Source: CAUZFZ01 sp963579025
Lineage (GTDB): Bacteria; Planctomycetota; Planctomycetia; Planctomycetales; Planctomycetaceae
Length of the DNA stretch: 52,926 nucleotides
NCBI GenBank assembly: GCA_963579025.1
Contig: CAUZFZ010000056.1
Span: forward strand, 1-52,926
Reading direction: 5' to 3'
Shown one piece after another: positions 35,970-45,202 of the stretch (positions within the stretch are counted from its first letter, which is position 1; the number at the start of each line of letters is the position of its first letter). The position numbers and the translations under genes were made by a program. The notes under the pieces are model-generated. The model was given only the letters and a program-made list of their open reading frames with translations, did not search any database and had not been told where the DNA came from.

Positions 35970-36001
35970 GAGGGACAGGAACCGTCCGGCTCCTGTCCCT
36001 C
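35970..36001 (-). terminator. Hairpin between tsf and pyrH
   Basis: GAGGGACAGGA (35970-35980) pairs perfectly over 11 bp with TCCTGTCCCTC (35991-36001) around a 10-base loop. It lies 26 bases past the tsf stop. No good T-run follows on the minus strand, so it may be an attenuator, an RNA-stability element or a dispersed repeat rather than a full terminator. Confidence 0.6.
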
Positions 36002-36026
36002 ATAACGAATCGAATCAAACGGCGGC

Positions 36027-36863
36027 TTAGTTGCCCAGCACCCAGCGGGTGAAGGCGCGCGCCTTGAATCCCGACTCGGCCAGAGCCTGGCTCACGGTTT
36101 TGGAATCATCCTTTGCAAACGGCTGGTATGTCAGCACGCCCTGATCGACAAAGAAGTTCTTCATCCGACCATCGACGATCTTCTCGACGATGTTGTCCGG
36201 CTTGCCGCTGGCTTTTGCATCGTCGGTCAACCGGGTGCGTTCCGCCTCGATGGCCACATCGTCAAGATCGTCCGGGTTACAGGCCTGTGGTTTCAATGCG
36301 GTGATATGCATGGCAACATCACGCAGAACTTCGATGTTGCCGGATTCGCCATCGGCCGCAAACAACGCGGCGTTCTTGCCGTCGTGATGCACGTAGCCAT
36401 TGACGGGTCCGCTCACTCGCGTGGCACGGGCCACCACAATTTTCTCGCGAATCTGGTTCGTCAGATCTTCCCAGACGCCTTGAAGAGTCTTGCCATCGCC
36501 GCCCGGTGCGGGCTGAGCAAGCAACTCTTCCGGAGTTTCGGCACCGGGACCATTCAGGAGCTGCTCCGCACACTGATTTGAGAACGCGACGAATTCTTCA
36601 CCGCTGGCGACGGGAGCAGACTCACACTGAATCTCGACCATCACAGCCTCACTGCCACCCTCAGCCAGAAGGATCACGATGCGGCCTTCGCTCGTCACAT
36701 TCTCGGCCCTTTTGACCATGACTTTCTTGAACTGCTCTTTGAGGATCTCAATGGCCCGACCCTCATCACCTTCGGCGTCTACGAGTGCTCTCTTGCACTC
36801 CATCATCGGCAGACTGGTTTTCTCACGTAGCGACTTGACCTGGGCAGCCGAAATGTTGGCCAT
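36027..36863 (-). CDS. tsf: Elongation factor Ts
   Basis: Start chosen at ATG 36861-36863 (MANISAAQVKSLREKTSLPMMECKRAL), the family N-terminus; the longer frame to 36974 runs into the intergenic palindrome. 278 residues. TSLPMMECKRALVDAEGD corresponds to the EF-Tu-contacting N-terminal domain (usual T-G-A-G-M-M-D-C-K), and the core has QCESAPVASGEEFVAF, where many EF-Ts proteins read CETDFVA. Nucleotide exchange factor for EF-Tu. It lies between rpsB and pyrH. Confidence 0.95.
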   Translation of the reverse strand: MANISAAQVKSLREKTSLPMMECKRALVDAEGDEGRAIEILKEQFKKVMVKRAENVTSEGRIVILLAEGGSEAVMVEIQCESAPVASGEEFVAFSNQCAEQLLNGPGAETPEELLAQPAPGGDGKTLQGVWEDLTNQIREKIVVARATRVSGPVNGYVHHDGKNAALFAADGESGNIEVLRDVAMHITALKPQACNPDDLDDVAIEAERTRLTDDAKASGKPDNIVEKIVDGRMKNFFVDQGVLTYQPFAKDDSKTVSQALAESGFKARAFTRWVLGN

Positions 36864-36992
36864 GGAAATGTTCCTGTTCGGTTTCCGTTCGCAGCCGCCG
36901 GATTCACACGGCGGCTGTCGACGTTCGCCGGTTTGATAAAGTTGAAGTTTTGTCCGGGCAAGCGAACGACGCATTCACATCCCAGCGGCAAA

Positions 36993-37008
36993 ACCGCATC
37001 AATGCGGT
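36993..37008. repeat. Short palindrome related to repeat family C
   Basis: ACCGCAT and ATGCGGT form a 7-bp stem around CA. The context (GGCAAAACCGCATCAATGCGGT, then CGAC and CAACGGT) matches the right half of the element at 16389-16475. It sits in the 167-base rpsB-tsf gap, where it could affect readthrough. Confidence 0.5.
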
Positions 37009-37030
37009 CACGACATCCGACAGGCAACGG

Positions 37031-37771
37031 TCACAGGCTGGGGACGGCCTTCGGTTCGTCGGCAGCAACCACTTCCTTCGGAACCGGCAGTTGCGAGCGA
37101 CCGTCTGTAATCGCTGTGGAGAGATGCTCCAGGATCAGACGAATCGACCGAATGCTGTCGTCGTTGCCTGGGATCGGCAGGTCGATCGTGTCCGGATTCG
37201 AATCGGTGTCGATCAGCCCGACAATCTTGACACCCATCAGCCGACATTCGTGGACACAGTTCTTTTCGGCCTTGGGATCAATCACGACAACCGATTCCGG
37301 GATGCGGTTCATGTTGCGGATGCCTTCAAGGTTCCGCTTGATCTTCTTGAATTCACGTCGCAGCGTGGACTGTCGTTTTTTTGAGTAAGTGGACAGCTCG
37401 CCGCTGGTTTCAAGCAGTTCGAGCTCTTCGAGTCGTTTCAGGCGGCTTCGAACGGTGCGGAAGTTTGTCAGTGTCCCGCCCAGCCAGCGTTCCGAGACCC
37501 ACGGCATTCCACAGGCCTGCGCCGCTTCGATGACCGGCTCCGCGGCCTGGCGTTTTGTGCCGACAAAGACCACCAGACTCCCCTGCGACGACACTTTCTT
37601 GAGGTACTGCTTTGCTCGCAGTAGACCGCGAACCGTCTCCTTAATGTCGATGATGTGGATCAGATTGCGGCGCCCATAAATGTAAGGCCGCATTTTGGGA
37701 TCCCAACGACTGGTCCGGTGTCCGAAATGGACGCCAGCCTCAAGCATTTCCTTCACATCAATACGGGCCAC
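37031..37771 (-). CDS. rpsB: 30S ribosomal protein S2
   Basis: 246 residues, with the S2 signatures VKEMLEAGVHFGHRTSRWDP, KMRPYIYGRRNLIHIIDI, VLFVGTKRQA-like VVFVGTKRQAAEPV and VVIDPKAEKNCVHECRLMGV followed by GLIDTDSNPDTIDLPIPGND. First gene of the rpsB-tsf-pyrH-frr series; ribosome binding site GAGGAG upstream. Structural protein of the small subunit. Confidence 0.97.
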   Translation of the reverse strand: MARIDVKEMLEAGVHFGHRTSRWDPKMRPYIYGRRNLIHIIDIKETVRGLLRAKQYLKKVSSQGSLVVFVGTKRQAAEPVIEAAQACGMPWVSERWLGGTLTNFRTVRSRLKRLEELELLETSGELSTYSKKRQSTLRREFKKIKRNLEGIRNMNRIPESVVVIDPKAEKNCVHECRLMGVKIVGLIDTDSNPDTIDLPIPGNDDSIRSIRLILEHLSTAITDGRSQLPVPKEVVAADEPKAVPSL

Positions 37772-38263
37772 AGTAACTCCTCTTCAAGCCGTTATCCGGC
37801 CGCAACGGGTGAAACGTCGCGTGTGCACACTTCGTCCGGGTCACAGGTTCAACGAGAATCTGTTCCCACCGGTCCGATTCAGTCTGAATCGAGTTGCATT
37901 GCTACCGGCAGAAGCGTTTAAGAAAAAGCACGATCAGCGACAATGAACTGGAATCCGCCCTGAAATGAAGGCGGACGGGGGCGGGGATGATGGCGCTGCC
38001 ATCAGATCCGGTCAAGTCACGGAAACCTCGTGCATATGCGGGTCGCCGTTGCTGGTTGCGACGCCTGGCGGAATGTCATTCCTGCTGGCGAAAAAGGGTC
38101 GGCGCTCTGCGCCGAGTTGCGGTCGTTGCAAATCCGGGAACACGATAGAATCCCGCAGTTTGTATTTTCTCCACGTATTGTGCGAAACGCCGTCAGATTT
38201 CGTCTGCGGCGTGTGTGCTTCGCCATCCTGACCGCCGGATCGATGCTTTCAAGGCCCCGCCAT
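37772..38263. other. Intergenic region between rpsB and a lipoprotein gene
   Basis: About 490 bases holding the promoters of the ribosomal cluster (minus) and the lipoprotein gene (plus). The lipoprotein frame stays open back to 38030 but that stretch has no good start. A TAGAAT at about 38143 is a plausible -10 box for the lipoprotein gene; the -35 match is poor. No autoregulatory S2-binding structure could be identified by eye. Confidence 0.45.
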
Positions 38264-40411
38264 ATGAGCCGTTTTTCCGTTTCGCCTGTCGTCGTTCTTC
38301 TCACCCTGATCCTGGCCGGATGCGGCGATGATGACGAAAGTGGAGTCGTCTCTGTGCCTGCAGATGCGGGCAGCGCCCTGACCTCTGGTGAAAGTAACAC
38401 CGGCGCTGAAGCGGACACCGGCTTTACGTCCTCGACTCCGTCGACCCGCTCAGCCGACGCAGTCGTTCGTCCATCCAGGCCCAAAAGTGCGGCCTGGCCG
38501 AAGCGGGAAACGACTGACGGAATATGGGTCCTGCGGACGCCACACATCATCCCGCCGAATCAGAACAGCCCGCAGCCAATGATTGGCGAGAATCCGATGA
38601 TGCTGGTCCGGATGACGTCAGGAACAGACGACGCGCCCGGCACGGTCGAAAAAATCGCAGCACGTATGGACTTTGAACAGCTCGCCGTCGGAGATGCGTT
38701 CGTTGCCGGGGATTCTGTCCAGTTTAACTGCCTCGTGCCGGATGGTGAGACGCGGATGACTTTTCGCGGCCGCTTTGATCACGGAGTGATCGTCGGGTCG
38801 ATGGTCGATCCGACTGGTAACAGCTCCTTCATACGGCTCGTGCCGTCCGACGAACGAACATTTGCCCGCATTCCCGCATTCGTCCAATTGCCTGCGCCGG
38901 AAGTTGAGCAGTTTAATCAAGTGTCGCAATCGCCGGTCCCAGAAGAGGATGCGCGCGAGTTCGCCAAAATTTTCCCGTCGAGCCCGTTGATCGCAGTGGG
39001 CCACCAGATGGCGATCGCGAATGCGTGCCAGGAGGCAAAGGCGACCGGCACTGTCGAGAAGCTCATCGCTGCCTACGTGAAACAGCAGTCCCTCTGGGAA
39101 GCCCGCATGGGACTGGTCGCGGAAGTCGAGGGGCTCCAGCGGGCGGTCACGACCGGCTACGACCCGGTTTGGTGTCTTGAGCAGCTCGATAGCACCCAGG
39201 AGAAGCTGAAGTCCGACGATACTCTCAAAGGGGTGTCAGAACGAATCGACATGCTGCGCAAGCAGACGCGATACAACCAGGCGGTCGTGTTTCTGAGTTC
39301 GGACGACAAGGCGAAACGAGCCGAGGGACGTACCATTGCCGAAGACATGATGAAGACGCGTCGACATGATGCCATTCTTACCGTTCACCTGGCGGATGCG
39401 GCCCGACTGGACGATCGCAAACAGGACGCCATCGACCTTTACGCCGAACTTGTGGCTCTGCCCATGCAGGAACGCATGCTTCAGGAACTCGGGCGGAACT
39501 CGAAAGTTGGACGCATTCTTCCGACTGAGCGACTGGAGACGCTATGGGAAGACGTGCACGGGAGTACTGACGGTCTCGATGAACTGATTCAAAAGACCTA
39601 CGACGAACAACTTGTGACCTTCGCGTCCGAACCGGTCGAGCCTCGCACTGACGAGCCCGGCAACCGAACTGTGCTGGCGGAGCTGTTCACAGGCGTGCGT
39701 TGTCCCTTGAGCGTTGGCGCTGAAGTCGCGATGGCAGGTCTGGCCAGAAGCTGGCCAACCTCAACCGTAGTCACATTGCGATATCACGTTCACATGGCTG
39801 GTCAGGTTCCGGGACACAATCCTCTCGCTAACGAGGACAGCGAAGCACGCTACTTCAACTATTATCGCACGAACTTCACTCCGCGGGTCTTTCTGGACGG
39901 CACGAACGTACCTGGAACCGAAGGTGGAATGGTCGATGCCGAACGTTTGTATCAGGGTCTGTCGTCGATCATCAAAGAGTTGCTGGAGCAGAAGTCAGAC
40001 GTATCAATTGACCTGACGGCCATACGGCAGGACGACGTCGTGCAGATCAGTTGTGAAGCGACGAGTACAGGGGAGTTCGAAGACAGCGTGCGTCTGCGAC
40101 TGGTGCTGGCGGAATCAGGTGTGGATTTTCACGCCTTCAACGGGTTTCGTCAGCATGACATGGTGGCACGCAAGCTGCTCGGGGGAGACAACGGTGTTGA
40201 ACCTGCAGAGGAAAAACTCGAGTGGCGGGGCAGCATTGATGTCGAAGAACTCCGCACCGAATTGCACGACAGCCTGACACGTTACGAAACCAACCAGGTC
40301 GTCGAGTTCTCATCCACGCCGCTTGCGCTGAACAACCTGAGTGTGGTGGCGATTGTCCAGGAGAATGGAACCCACAAGGTTCTGCAGTGTCGCGTTGTGC
40401 GGATTGAGTGA
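38264..40411 (+). CDS. Lipoprotein with C-terminal thioredoxin-fold-like (Omp28-like) domain
   Basis: Start chosen at ATG 38264, giving a lipoprotein signal (MSRFSVSPVVVLLTLILAGC, lipobox LAGC); the frame is open further up to 38030 without a good start. The 715-residue product has a low-complexity Ser/Thr/Asp segment after the Cys, a middle of unknown family with helical stretches (VEKLIAAYVKQQSLWEARM, ERIDMLRKQTRYNQAVVFL), and from about residue 535 a domain recalling thioredoxin-like Omp28 proteins (RTVLAELFTGVRCPLSVGAE, STVVTLRYHVH, TPRVFLDGTNVPGTEGG). The redox motif is reduced to one Cys (CPLS), so thiol exchange is doubtful. Envelope protein. kdsA follows by 40 bases, suggesting co-transcription. 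Confidence 0.7.
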   Translation: MSRFSVSPVVVLLTLILAGCGDDDESGVVSVPADAGSALTSGESNTGAEADTGFTSSTPSTRSADAVVRPSRPKSAAWPKRETTDGIWVLRTPHIIPPNQNSPQPMIGENPMMLVRMTSGTDDAPGTVEKIAARMDFEQLAVGDAFVAGDSVQFNCLVPDGETRMTFRGRFDHGVIVGSMVDPTGNSSFIRLVPSDERTFARIPAFVQLPAPEVEQFNQVSQSPVPEEDAREFAKIFPSSPLIAVGHQMAIANACQEAKATGTVEKLIAAYVKQQSLWEARMGLVAEVEGLQRAVTTGYDPVWCLEQLDSTQEKLKSDDTLKGVSERIDMLRKQTRYNQAVVFLSSDDKAKRAEGRTIAEDMMKTRRHDAILTVHLADAARLDDRKQDAIDLYAELVALPMQERMLQELGRNSKVGRILPTERLETLWEDVHGSTDGLDELIQKTYDEQLVTFASEPVEPRTDEPGNRTVLAELFTGVRCPLSVGAEVAMAGLARSWPTSTVVTLRYHVHMAGQVPGHNPLANEDSEARYFNYYRTNFTPRVFLDGTNVPGTEGGMVDAERLYQGLSSIIKELLEQKSDVSIDLTAIRQDDVVQISCEATSTGEFEDSVRLRLVLAESGVDFHAFNGFRQHDMVARKLLGGDNGVEPAEEKLEWRGSIDVEELRTELHDSLTRYETNQVVEFSSTPLALNNLSVVAIVQENGTHKVLQCRVVRIE

Positions 40412-40451
40412 TCACTGACGACTGGCCATTGACTTTTGGAAAGGACTCCCC

Positions 40452-41294
40452 ATGCCCTCCGACCCCGTTGCCGTTGGCGGACTGAAATGCGGCTCCGGAC
40501 AGCCACTGCTGTTTATCGTTGGACCGTGCGTCATTGAGAGTGAGGAGCTGATTCTTGAGACGGCGAAGCGAGTCGCGGAATACGCCGCGGAACTCGATAT
40601 CCCGCTCGTATTCAAGTCGAGTTTTGACAAGGCCAACCGGACGAGCATCTCCAGCTTTCGCGGGCCCGGTCTGCAGCGAGGTCTGGAAATCCTGGCGAAG
40701 GCCAGTGAAGTGACGGGACTCCCGGTCACAACAGATATTCATGAACCGTCGCAGGCAGACGCGGCCGCCGAGATCTGTCGGATTATTCAGATTCCAGCGT
40801 TCCTGGCCCGGCAGACTGACCTGCTGATCGCCGCCGCTGAAGCGACCACAAAACATGGTGGCGTCATCAACGTCAAGAAGCCGCAGTTCATCTCGCCGGA
40901 AGACACGATTCACATCGTTCGCAAGTGCGAGGAAGCGGGGTGTTCCAACATCATGCTGACCGAACGAGGAACGACTTTCGGATATGGGCGGCTGGTCAAT
41001 GACATGCGCGCCATTCCGATCATGCACGCGACGGGCTGCCCGGTCATCATGGACGCCACGCACAGCGTTCAGATGCCCGGCGGGCAAACCACTGGCGGGC
41101 AACGTGACATGGTCCCGATTGTTGCCCGTGCGGCCGTCGCAGCGGGCTGTCACGGAGTCTTCATGGAAACACATCCCAACCCCGACGCAGCCCTGAGTGA
41201 CGGACCAAATCAGGTGCCGCTTGATCAATTGCCCCGGCTCCTGAAACAGCTCATTCGACTGCGTTCGTCCGTGCTCGAATTCGACGAGTCGTGA
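40452..41294 (+). CDS. kdsA: 3-deoxy-8-phosphooctulonate synthase (Kdo-8-P synthase)
   Basis: Condenses phosphoenolpyruvate with arabinose-5-phosphate to Kdo-8-phosphate, the first committed step towards the Kdo of lipopolysaccharide; cytoplasmic. The 280 residues match the family: FIVGPCVIESEELILETA, FKSSFDKANRTSISSFRGPG, VTTDIHEPSQA, IPAFLARQTDLL, NVKKPQFISPED, LTERGTTFGYGRLVNDMRA, DATHSVQMPGG and METHPNPDAALSDGPN. The Asn-versus-Cys metal position is the residue in INVKKPQ, where Asn suggests the metal-independent type. Ribosome binding site AAAGGA upstream. Confidence 0.96.
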   Translation: MPSDPVAVGGLKCGSGQPLLFIVGPCVIESEELILETAKRVAEYAAELDIPLVFKSSFDKANRTSISSFRGPGLQRGLEILAKASEVTGLPVTTDIHEPSQADAAAEICRIIQIPAFLARQTDLLIAAAEATTKHGGVINVKKPQFISPEDTIHIVRKCEEAGCSNIMLTERGTTFGYGRLVNDMRAIPIMHATGCPVIMDATHSVQMPGGQTTGGQRDMVPIVARAAVAAGCHGVFMETHPNPDAALSDGPNQVPLDQLPRLLKQLIRLRSSVLEFDES

Positions 41295-41394
41295 GTTCCG
41301 GATTGCCACATTCCATCGAGACAGTGTGTTTGAGATTCACAAAACTCGGCCCCTCTTCGCAACTCCACATCCGCCCGCCTGAAGAACCGCATCG

Positions 41395-43095
41395 ATGACG
41401 ACAGACTCTCCACCGCGAAATTCTCTCGGGATTCTCAGCCTTGCGGCAGGAATCCTGGGGTGCGCTGGTATCTGTGTGCTGCTGATGGTCTCGGGTTGCG
41501 ACACAGAGAAAAAACTACCGCCCCCGCCGCCCCCGCCGCCGCCAATGTCCGTCGAGTCAATTCTCCAGAACCTGCAACCGGATGTGTATGGGATCACGGT
41601 GCCGCGTACGCTTCCTCGCAGCGATCTGGATGACTGGGCAAAGTCGATGCTGGCTGACATGGTCGACCAGGACGTCGATGACAAGACGCTTGCAGAGCAG
41701 CTCCGGCAGCACCTTCCACCGGAACAGGTCGATCGAATCATCCGGCGTCAATTCGTACTCCAGGATTGCACTCATGTGAGAGACATGCTGTGGGCGCGAG
41801 ACCTGTTCGGGGCGATCCACGTCCCCTGGCAGGGCAACGGGGACCTCGATCAGATTGCCGCGGTGTTCTATCACGTCATGCACACGATACTTCCGGCACG
41901 GCCACACGAATCGACGTCCCCTCCGATTGGCCCTTTCGAAGCCATGCTGCATGGTCGCGGCTCTGCGGCGGATCGGGCCTGGACGTTCGCGATTATCCTG
42001 CAGCAGCGGAGAATCCCCGTTGTTGTGCTGGCAATCTCGGACGACGCGACCAGCAGCGAACCGGAGTTTCTTCTGGCAGGTGCCGTGGTCGGCTCAGATG
42101 TGTATCTGTTTGATGCCGTACTCGGATTGGCAGTCCCTGGTCCACAGGATTCCGGCGAAGACGCCTTGGTTCACCGTCCGGCGACTCTGGCTGAGGCCAT
42201 TGCCGACGACAGCCTGTTACGGCAACTGGATACGCCCGACCGACCCTACCGCGTTACGTCTGAACAACTCAAACAGGCATCGCTGCAGCTTGTTGGCGAT
42301 ACGTCCTTGTGGTCCCGCCGGATGGAGGGATTGAACAACGCATTGACTGGCTCTGCTGTTGTCTATGCACCTCTGGTCGGGGATGCGGGCATGATTCAAT
42401 TGCTCACAGGGGCGCTCGCGAATCAGGTTGCGGCGGACCGAATTCGTATCTGGCCTTACCCTGAACAGCGACGGCAGGCCCGCGAGTCCCTGTCTCCCGA
42501 GCAGCAGGCATCGCTCGACGCATGGGACGCCTCGCTGCAGGTGCCCTATCAGATCACGCTGGACACGAAACCCGGGCAACCAGCACAGTTGATTGTGGAG
42601 CCTGTTGGTCGGCAGTCGCAGCGCGTCGCCCGGGTTGATCAGATTCTCGGACAGGCTCAGAAGGCGATCCCTCGGTTCCTTAAGGTACAGGGATGGCGTG
42701 ACATTCCACCCCTGACTCGTAACCACTCGCCGATTCAGAAAGACGCCGCGACGAACGAGTTTATCCGTTCCAGCCTGCCGGAAAATATCCGGCGAGACCA
42801 CGCGACCGCCGGGGAACAGGCGCGTTTCTGGCGTGCTTGCTGTCAGCTACAACAGGGGAATTGGGCTGCAGCGGCCAAAGACCTCGAGTCGTACATCACG
42901 GACGTGAAACGAGGCGCAGGATTGAGCGGCATGTTTCGAAACCAGGCGGCATATTTGTGTGGCGTGGCTCTGGCGTTCGACGGAAAGTTCAGTCGGGCGG
43001 CCGCCTTCATGCGACTCATCCCCGCCGACGACTCGGCAATCCACTCCGCCAGGCTGCTCGAAAAGCGCTGGTCCTCAAGAACAGCCGCCGAATAA
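41395..43095 (+). CDS. Lipoprotein-like hypothetical protein with poly-proline run
   Basis: 566 residues, not a family I can name with confidence. The N-terminus has a hydrophobic stretch and lipobox-like VSGC (ILGCAGICVLLMVSGCDTEKK), then nine consecutive prolines before the folded part. Residues about 115-240 resemble a transglutaminase-like core only loosely (LQDCTHVRDMLWARDLF, GRGSAADRAWTFAIILQQRRIPVVVLAI). The C-terminus (about 470-560) is helical with TPR-like features (ARFWRACCQLQQGNWAAAAKDLESY). Probably anchored in the envelope. It follows kdsA by 100 bases in the same direction. Confidence 0.7.
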   Translation: MTTDSPPRNSLGILSLAAGILGCAGICVLLMVSGCDTEKKLPPPPPPPPPMSVESILQNLQPDVYGITVPRTLPRSDLDDWAKSMLADMVDQDVDDKTLAEQLRQHLPPEQVDRIIRRQFVLQDCTHVRDMLWARDLFGAIHVPWQGNGDLDQIAAVFYHVMHTILPARPHESTSPPIGPFEAMLHGRGSAADRAWTFAIILQQRRIPVVVLAISDDATSSEPEFLLAGAVVGSDVYLFDAVLGLAVPGPQDSGEDALVHRPATLAEAIADDSLLRQLDTPDRPYRVTSEQLKQASLQLVGDTSLWSRRMEGLNNALTGSAVVYAPLVGDAGMIQLLTGALANQVAADRIRIWPYPEQRRQARESLSPEQQASLDAWDASLQVPYQITLDTKPGQPAQLIVEPVGRQSQRVARVDQILGQAQKAIPRFLKVQGWRDIPPLTRNHSPIQKDAATNEFIRSSLPENIRRDHATAGEQARFWRACCQLQQGNWAAAAKDLESYITDVKRGAGLSGMFRNQAAYLCGVALAFDGKFSRAAAFMRLIPADDSAIHSARLLEKRWSSRTAAE

Positions 43096-43326
43096 CCGTC
43101 ACCGTCGTCGGATTTCGCCGAGCCGGCTGCGATACGGCAGACAGGTCGCGGCTGTGTCGGCTGTCACGAGTCGGCGATCTTTTCGAGGTGAACTTGGCGC
43201 GGGCGGATGATCCAGGGATGATCCACGCATTCTGTCGACGTATCTGGACGAGGCGTTCATCTCGCGGTCTTTCGTACAGACCCACTCAATTCGATCTCAT
43301 CGTTCCGCATCCGAGGAGAAAACACC
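43096..43326. other. Leader region of the aldehyde:ferredoxin oxidoreductase gene
   Basis: A 231-base gap, GC-rich with short self-complementary pieces (GATCCAGGGATGATCC near 43207). AGGAG lies 8 bases before the GTG start. I looked for a molybdenum/tungsten cofactor riboswitch and could not support one. Confidence 0.3.
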
Positions 43327-45177
43327 GTGATCAGCGACAGTGGCAGCGACAGCCCGAAGAAGCCCCAGGATTTCAAACTGAACTCATTCGCGGTCGACCT
43401 GAACACGAATACGGTCACCCCTTCGGTTGTCCCGTGTGAAGACTTCGAGGATGCCCTGGGTGGCTGTGCCCGCGGCTTCAAGCTCCTGGAAGATCATGCG
43501 GTCGACGATCCCTACGTTCCCGAAGCCCGCCTGATCATGAACCTCGGGATTCTCTCGGGCACCGATTACATGACCGGCCTGCGGACGTACTTCAATGCGT
43601 ACTCGCCACTGAAGCGCTCACGGATCGGTAAGCCATCGGCCATGTGGTCCACCGGCAGTGGCAAGTTTGGCACGAAGTTGCGGTATCTGGGTATTGATGA
43701 AGTTGTCTTCACCGGCCGTTGCGACAAGCCAACCGTTCTACGGCTCTACAAGGATGACGCGGACGGTCCCGTGAAATTCGAGTTTCTGGATGGTGCGGAG
43801 TACTCTGGCCTGTGGGTCAATGACCGCATCCTGAAGCTCTACGAGAATTATCCGGACGCGCATTTTGCCGTCATCGGTCCGTCGGGCGAGAACTACGAAA
43901 ACTGCTATTACGCCGCGATTGCCCTTTCGACCGAGAACCAGCTCAAGACAAAGGACAACAAACCGCGATTCGCCGGACGTGGTGGAATGGGCGGCGTCAT
44001 GGGCTCCAAGAACCTCATGGCGATTGTTGCGGACATCAAAGACGTCGTTGGTCCCAAGGGGCCCGACATTGTGAAGCAGATCAACATCGAAATTGCCAAG
44101 GGCAAGGGAAGCTCTCGATTCCGCGACAAAAAGAAAGACGGTGGTGGCGGTACATGGGCCAACGTCGAAGTTCTGAATCCCGTCGGCTGCATGCCGGAAA
44201 TGAACTTCGTGCCCACTGGTACTCGCGTGTCGCTGCCATTCCACCGCGACAACTTCGAAGCCACCGGCGAATACGTCGTCAAAGACGAATCGTGTTTTCG
44301 CTGCGGCATCTCGTGTCACAAAAACATTTATGACGCCGACGAGAATGGCAAAGCCGCGCAGTTCCGAGCCAAGTGGGACTACGAACCACTCAACCTGCTC
44401 TCGTCCAACATCGGCATTTTCGACGGTCACGAATGCCTTGAGTTGTGCGAGTACGTCGATCAGATGTGCATGGACTCGATCTCGATCGGGACGACGCTCT
44501 CCTGGGCCATGGAATACAACCGCCGCAACCCGGACACGCCAGTGGCTGGCGGCATGGCCTATGGTGACTTCGAAGCCACGGCTCAGGTCGTTCAGGACAT
44601 CGGCAACGGCAAACTTGGCGACCTCGGTCGCGGTGTCGCATTGATCGCACGGGAACGCAACGCAGAAGGCTACGCCATGCATTCAAAGGGCATGGAATAC
44701 GCCGCATATCTGCCGCAGCACAATCCCGGTTACCCGTGGGCACTCGCCGGAGCCCATATGTCGATGAAGACTTACCTTCTCTGCGTGAATGAGAAGGAAA
44801 CCAGTATGGACTACTGGGTGGATGCCATCACGAGTCCGAAGCGCGGCCTGTCGATTCTGCGGGATGATTTCACAGGTGTCTGCAAATTCAGTGCACTCAA
44901 GAACGACATGATGGTAGACGCCCTCGGCGCCATTGGTGGTCTTGAAATCACAGAGGCGGAACTCGAAAACATGGTTCGTCGAGTTTTCCTGCGGGGTTAT
45001 GCGCTTGAGTTGAAGCAGGGATTCACCGACGAAGACTACGTGATGCCCGATGAAGTCCACGACGAGTATCCGCAAATCGAACTGCCGTACTTCAACACGC
45101 GGGAGTTCTTCGGCGAACTGAAGACCCGCGTACAGAAGCGATTCAGCGAAATGCTGGTCGAAGAAGGCCTGAACTAG
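43327..45177 (+). CDS. Aldehyde:ferredoxin oxidoreductase family protein (tungsten-pterin type)
   Basis: Start GTG 43327 with AGGAG upstream. 616 residues. Family features: pterin-binding N-domain (AVDLNTNTVTP), RFAGRGGMGGVMGSKNLMAI near 217-235, the 4Fe-4S cluster motif CFRCGISC (C-x2-C-x3-C, near 322) with HKN after it, and a late Cys in FTGVCKFS (near 518) that can serve as the fourth ligand, and the central DYEPLNLLSSNIGIFD segment. AOR enzymes oxidise aldehydes to acids with ferredoxin as acceptor and use a tungsten bis-pterin; cytoplasmic and usually oxygen-sensitive. No ferredoxin, pterin-synthesis or tungstate-transport gene is in the window. Substrate unknown; the family call is firm. 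Confidence 0.9.
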   Translation: MISDSGSDSPKKPQDFKLNSFAVDLNTNTVTPSVVPCEDFEDALGGCARGFKLLEDHAVDDPYVPEARLIMNLGILSGTDYMTGLRTYFNAYSPLKRSRIGKPSAMWSTGSGKFGTKLRYLGIDEVVFTGRCDKPTVLRLYKDDADGPVKFEFLDGAEYSGLWVNDRILKLYENYPDAHFAVIGPSGENYENCYYAAIALSTENQLKTKDNKPRFAGRGGMGGVMGSKNLMAIVADIKDVVGPKGPDIVKQINIEIAKGKGSSRFRDKKKDGGGGTWANVEVLNPVGCMPEMNFVPTGTRVSLPFHRDNFEATGEYVVKDESCFRCGISCHKNIYDADENGKAAQFRAKWDYEPLNLLSSNIGIFDGHECLELCEYVDQMCMDSISIGTTLSWAMEYNRRNPDTPVAGGMAYGDFEATAQVVQDIGNGKLGDLGRGVALIARERNAEGYAMHSKGMEYAAYLPQHNPGYPWALAGAHMSMKTYLLCVNEKETSMDYWVDAITSPKRGLSILRDDFTGVCKFSALKNDMMVDALGAIGGLEITEAELENMVRRVFLRGYALELKQGFTDEDYVMPDEVHDEYPQIELPYFNTREFFGELKTRVQKRFSEMLVEEGLN

Positions 45178-45202
45178 TGCAGTATCCGTCGTGTTTTGAA
45201 GG

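Noticed and set aside
38030..38263. Longer start for the lipoprotein gene
   Set aside because: The 78 extra residues are Arg-rich and would bury the lipoprotein signal; no ribosome binding site precedes the upstream ATG.
43096..43326. Molybdenum/tungsten cofactor riboswitch in front of the AOR-type gene
   Set aside because: No recognisable conserved core or paired architecture could be traced by eye.
43738..44682. 314-codon minus-strand frame inside the AOR-type gene
   Set aside because: The plus strand carries complete AOR motifs; the antisense frame matches no family.
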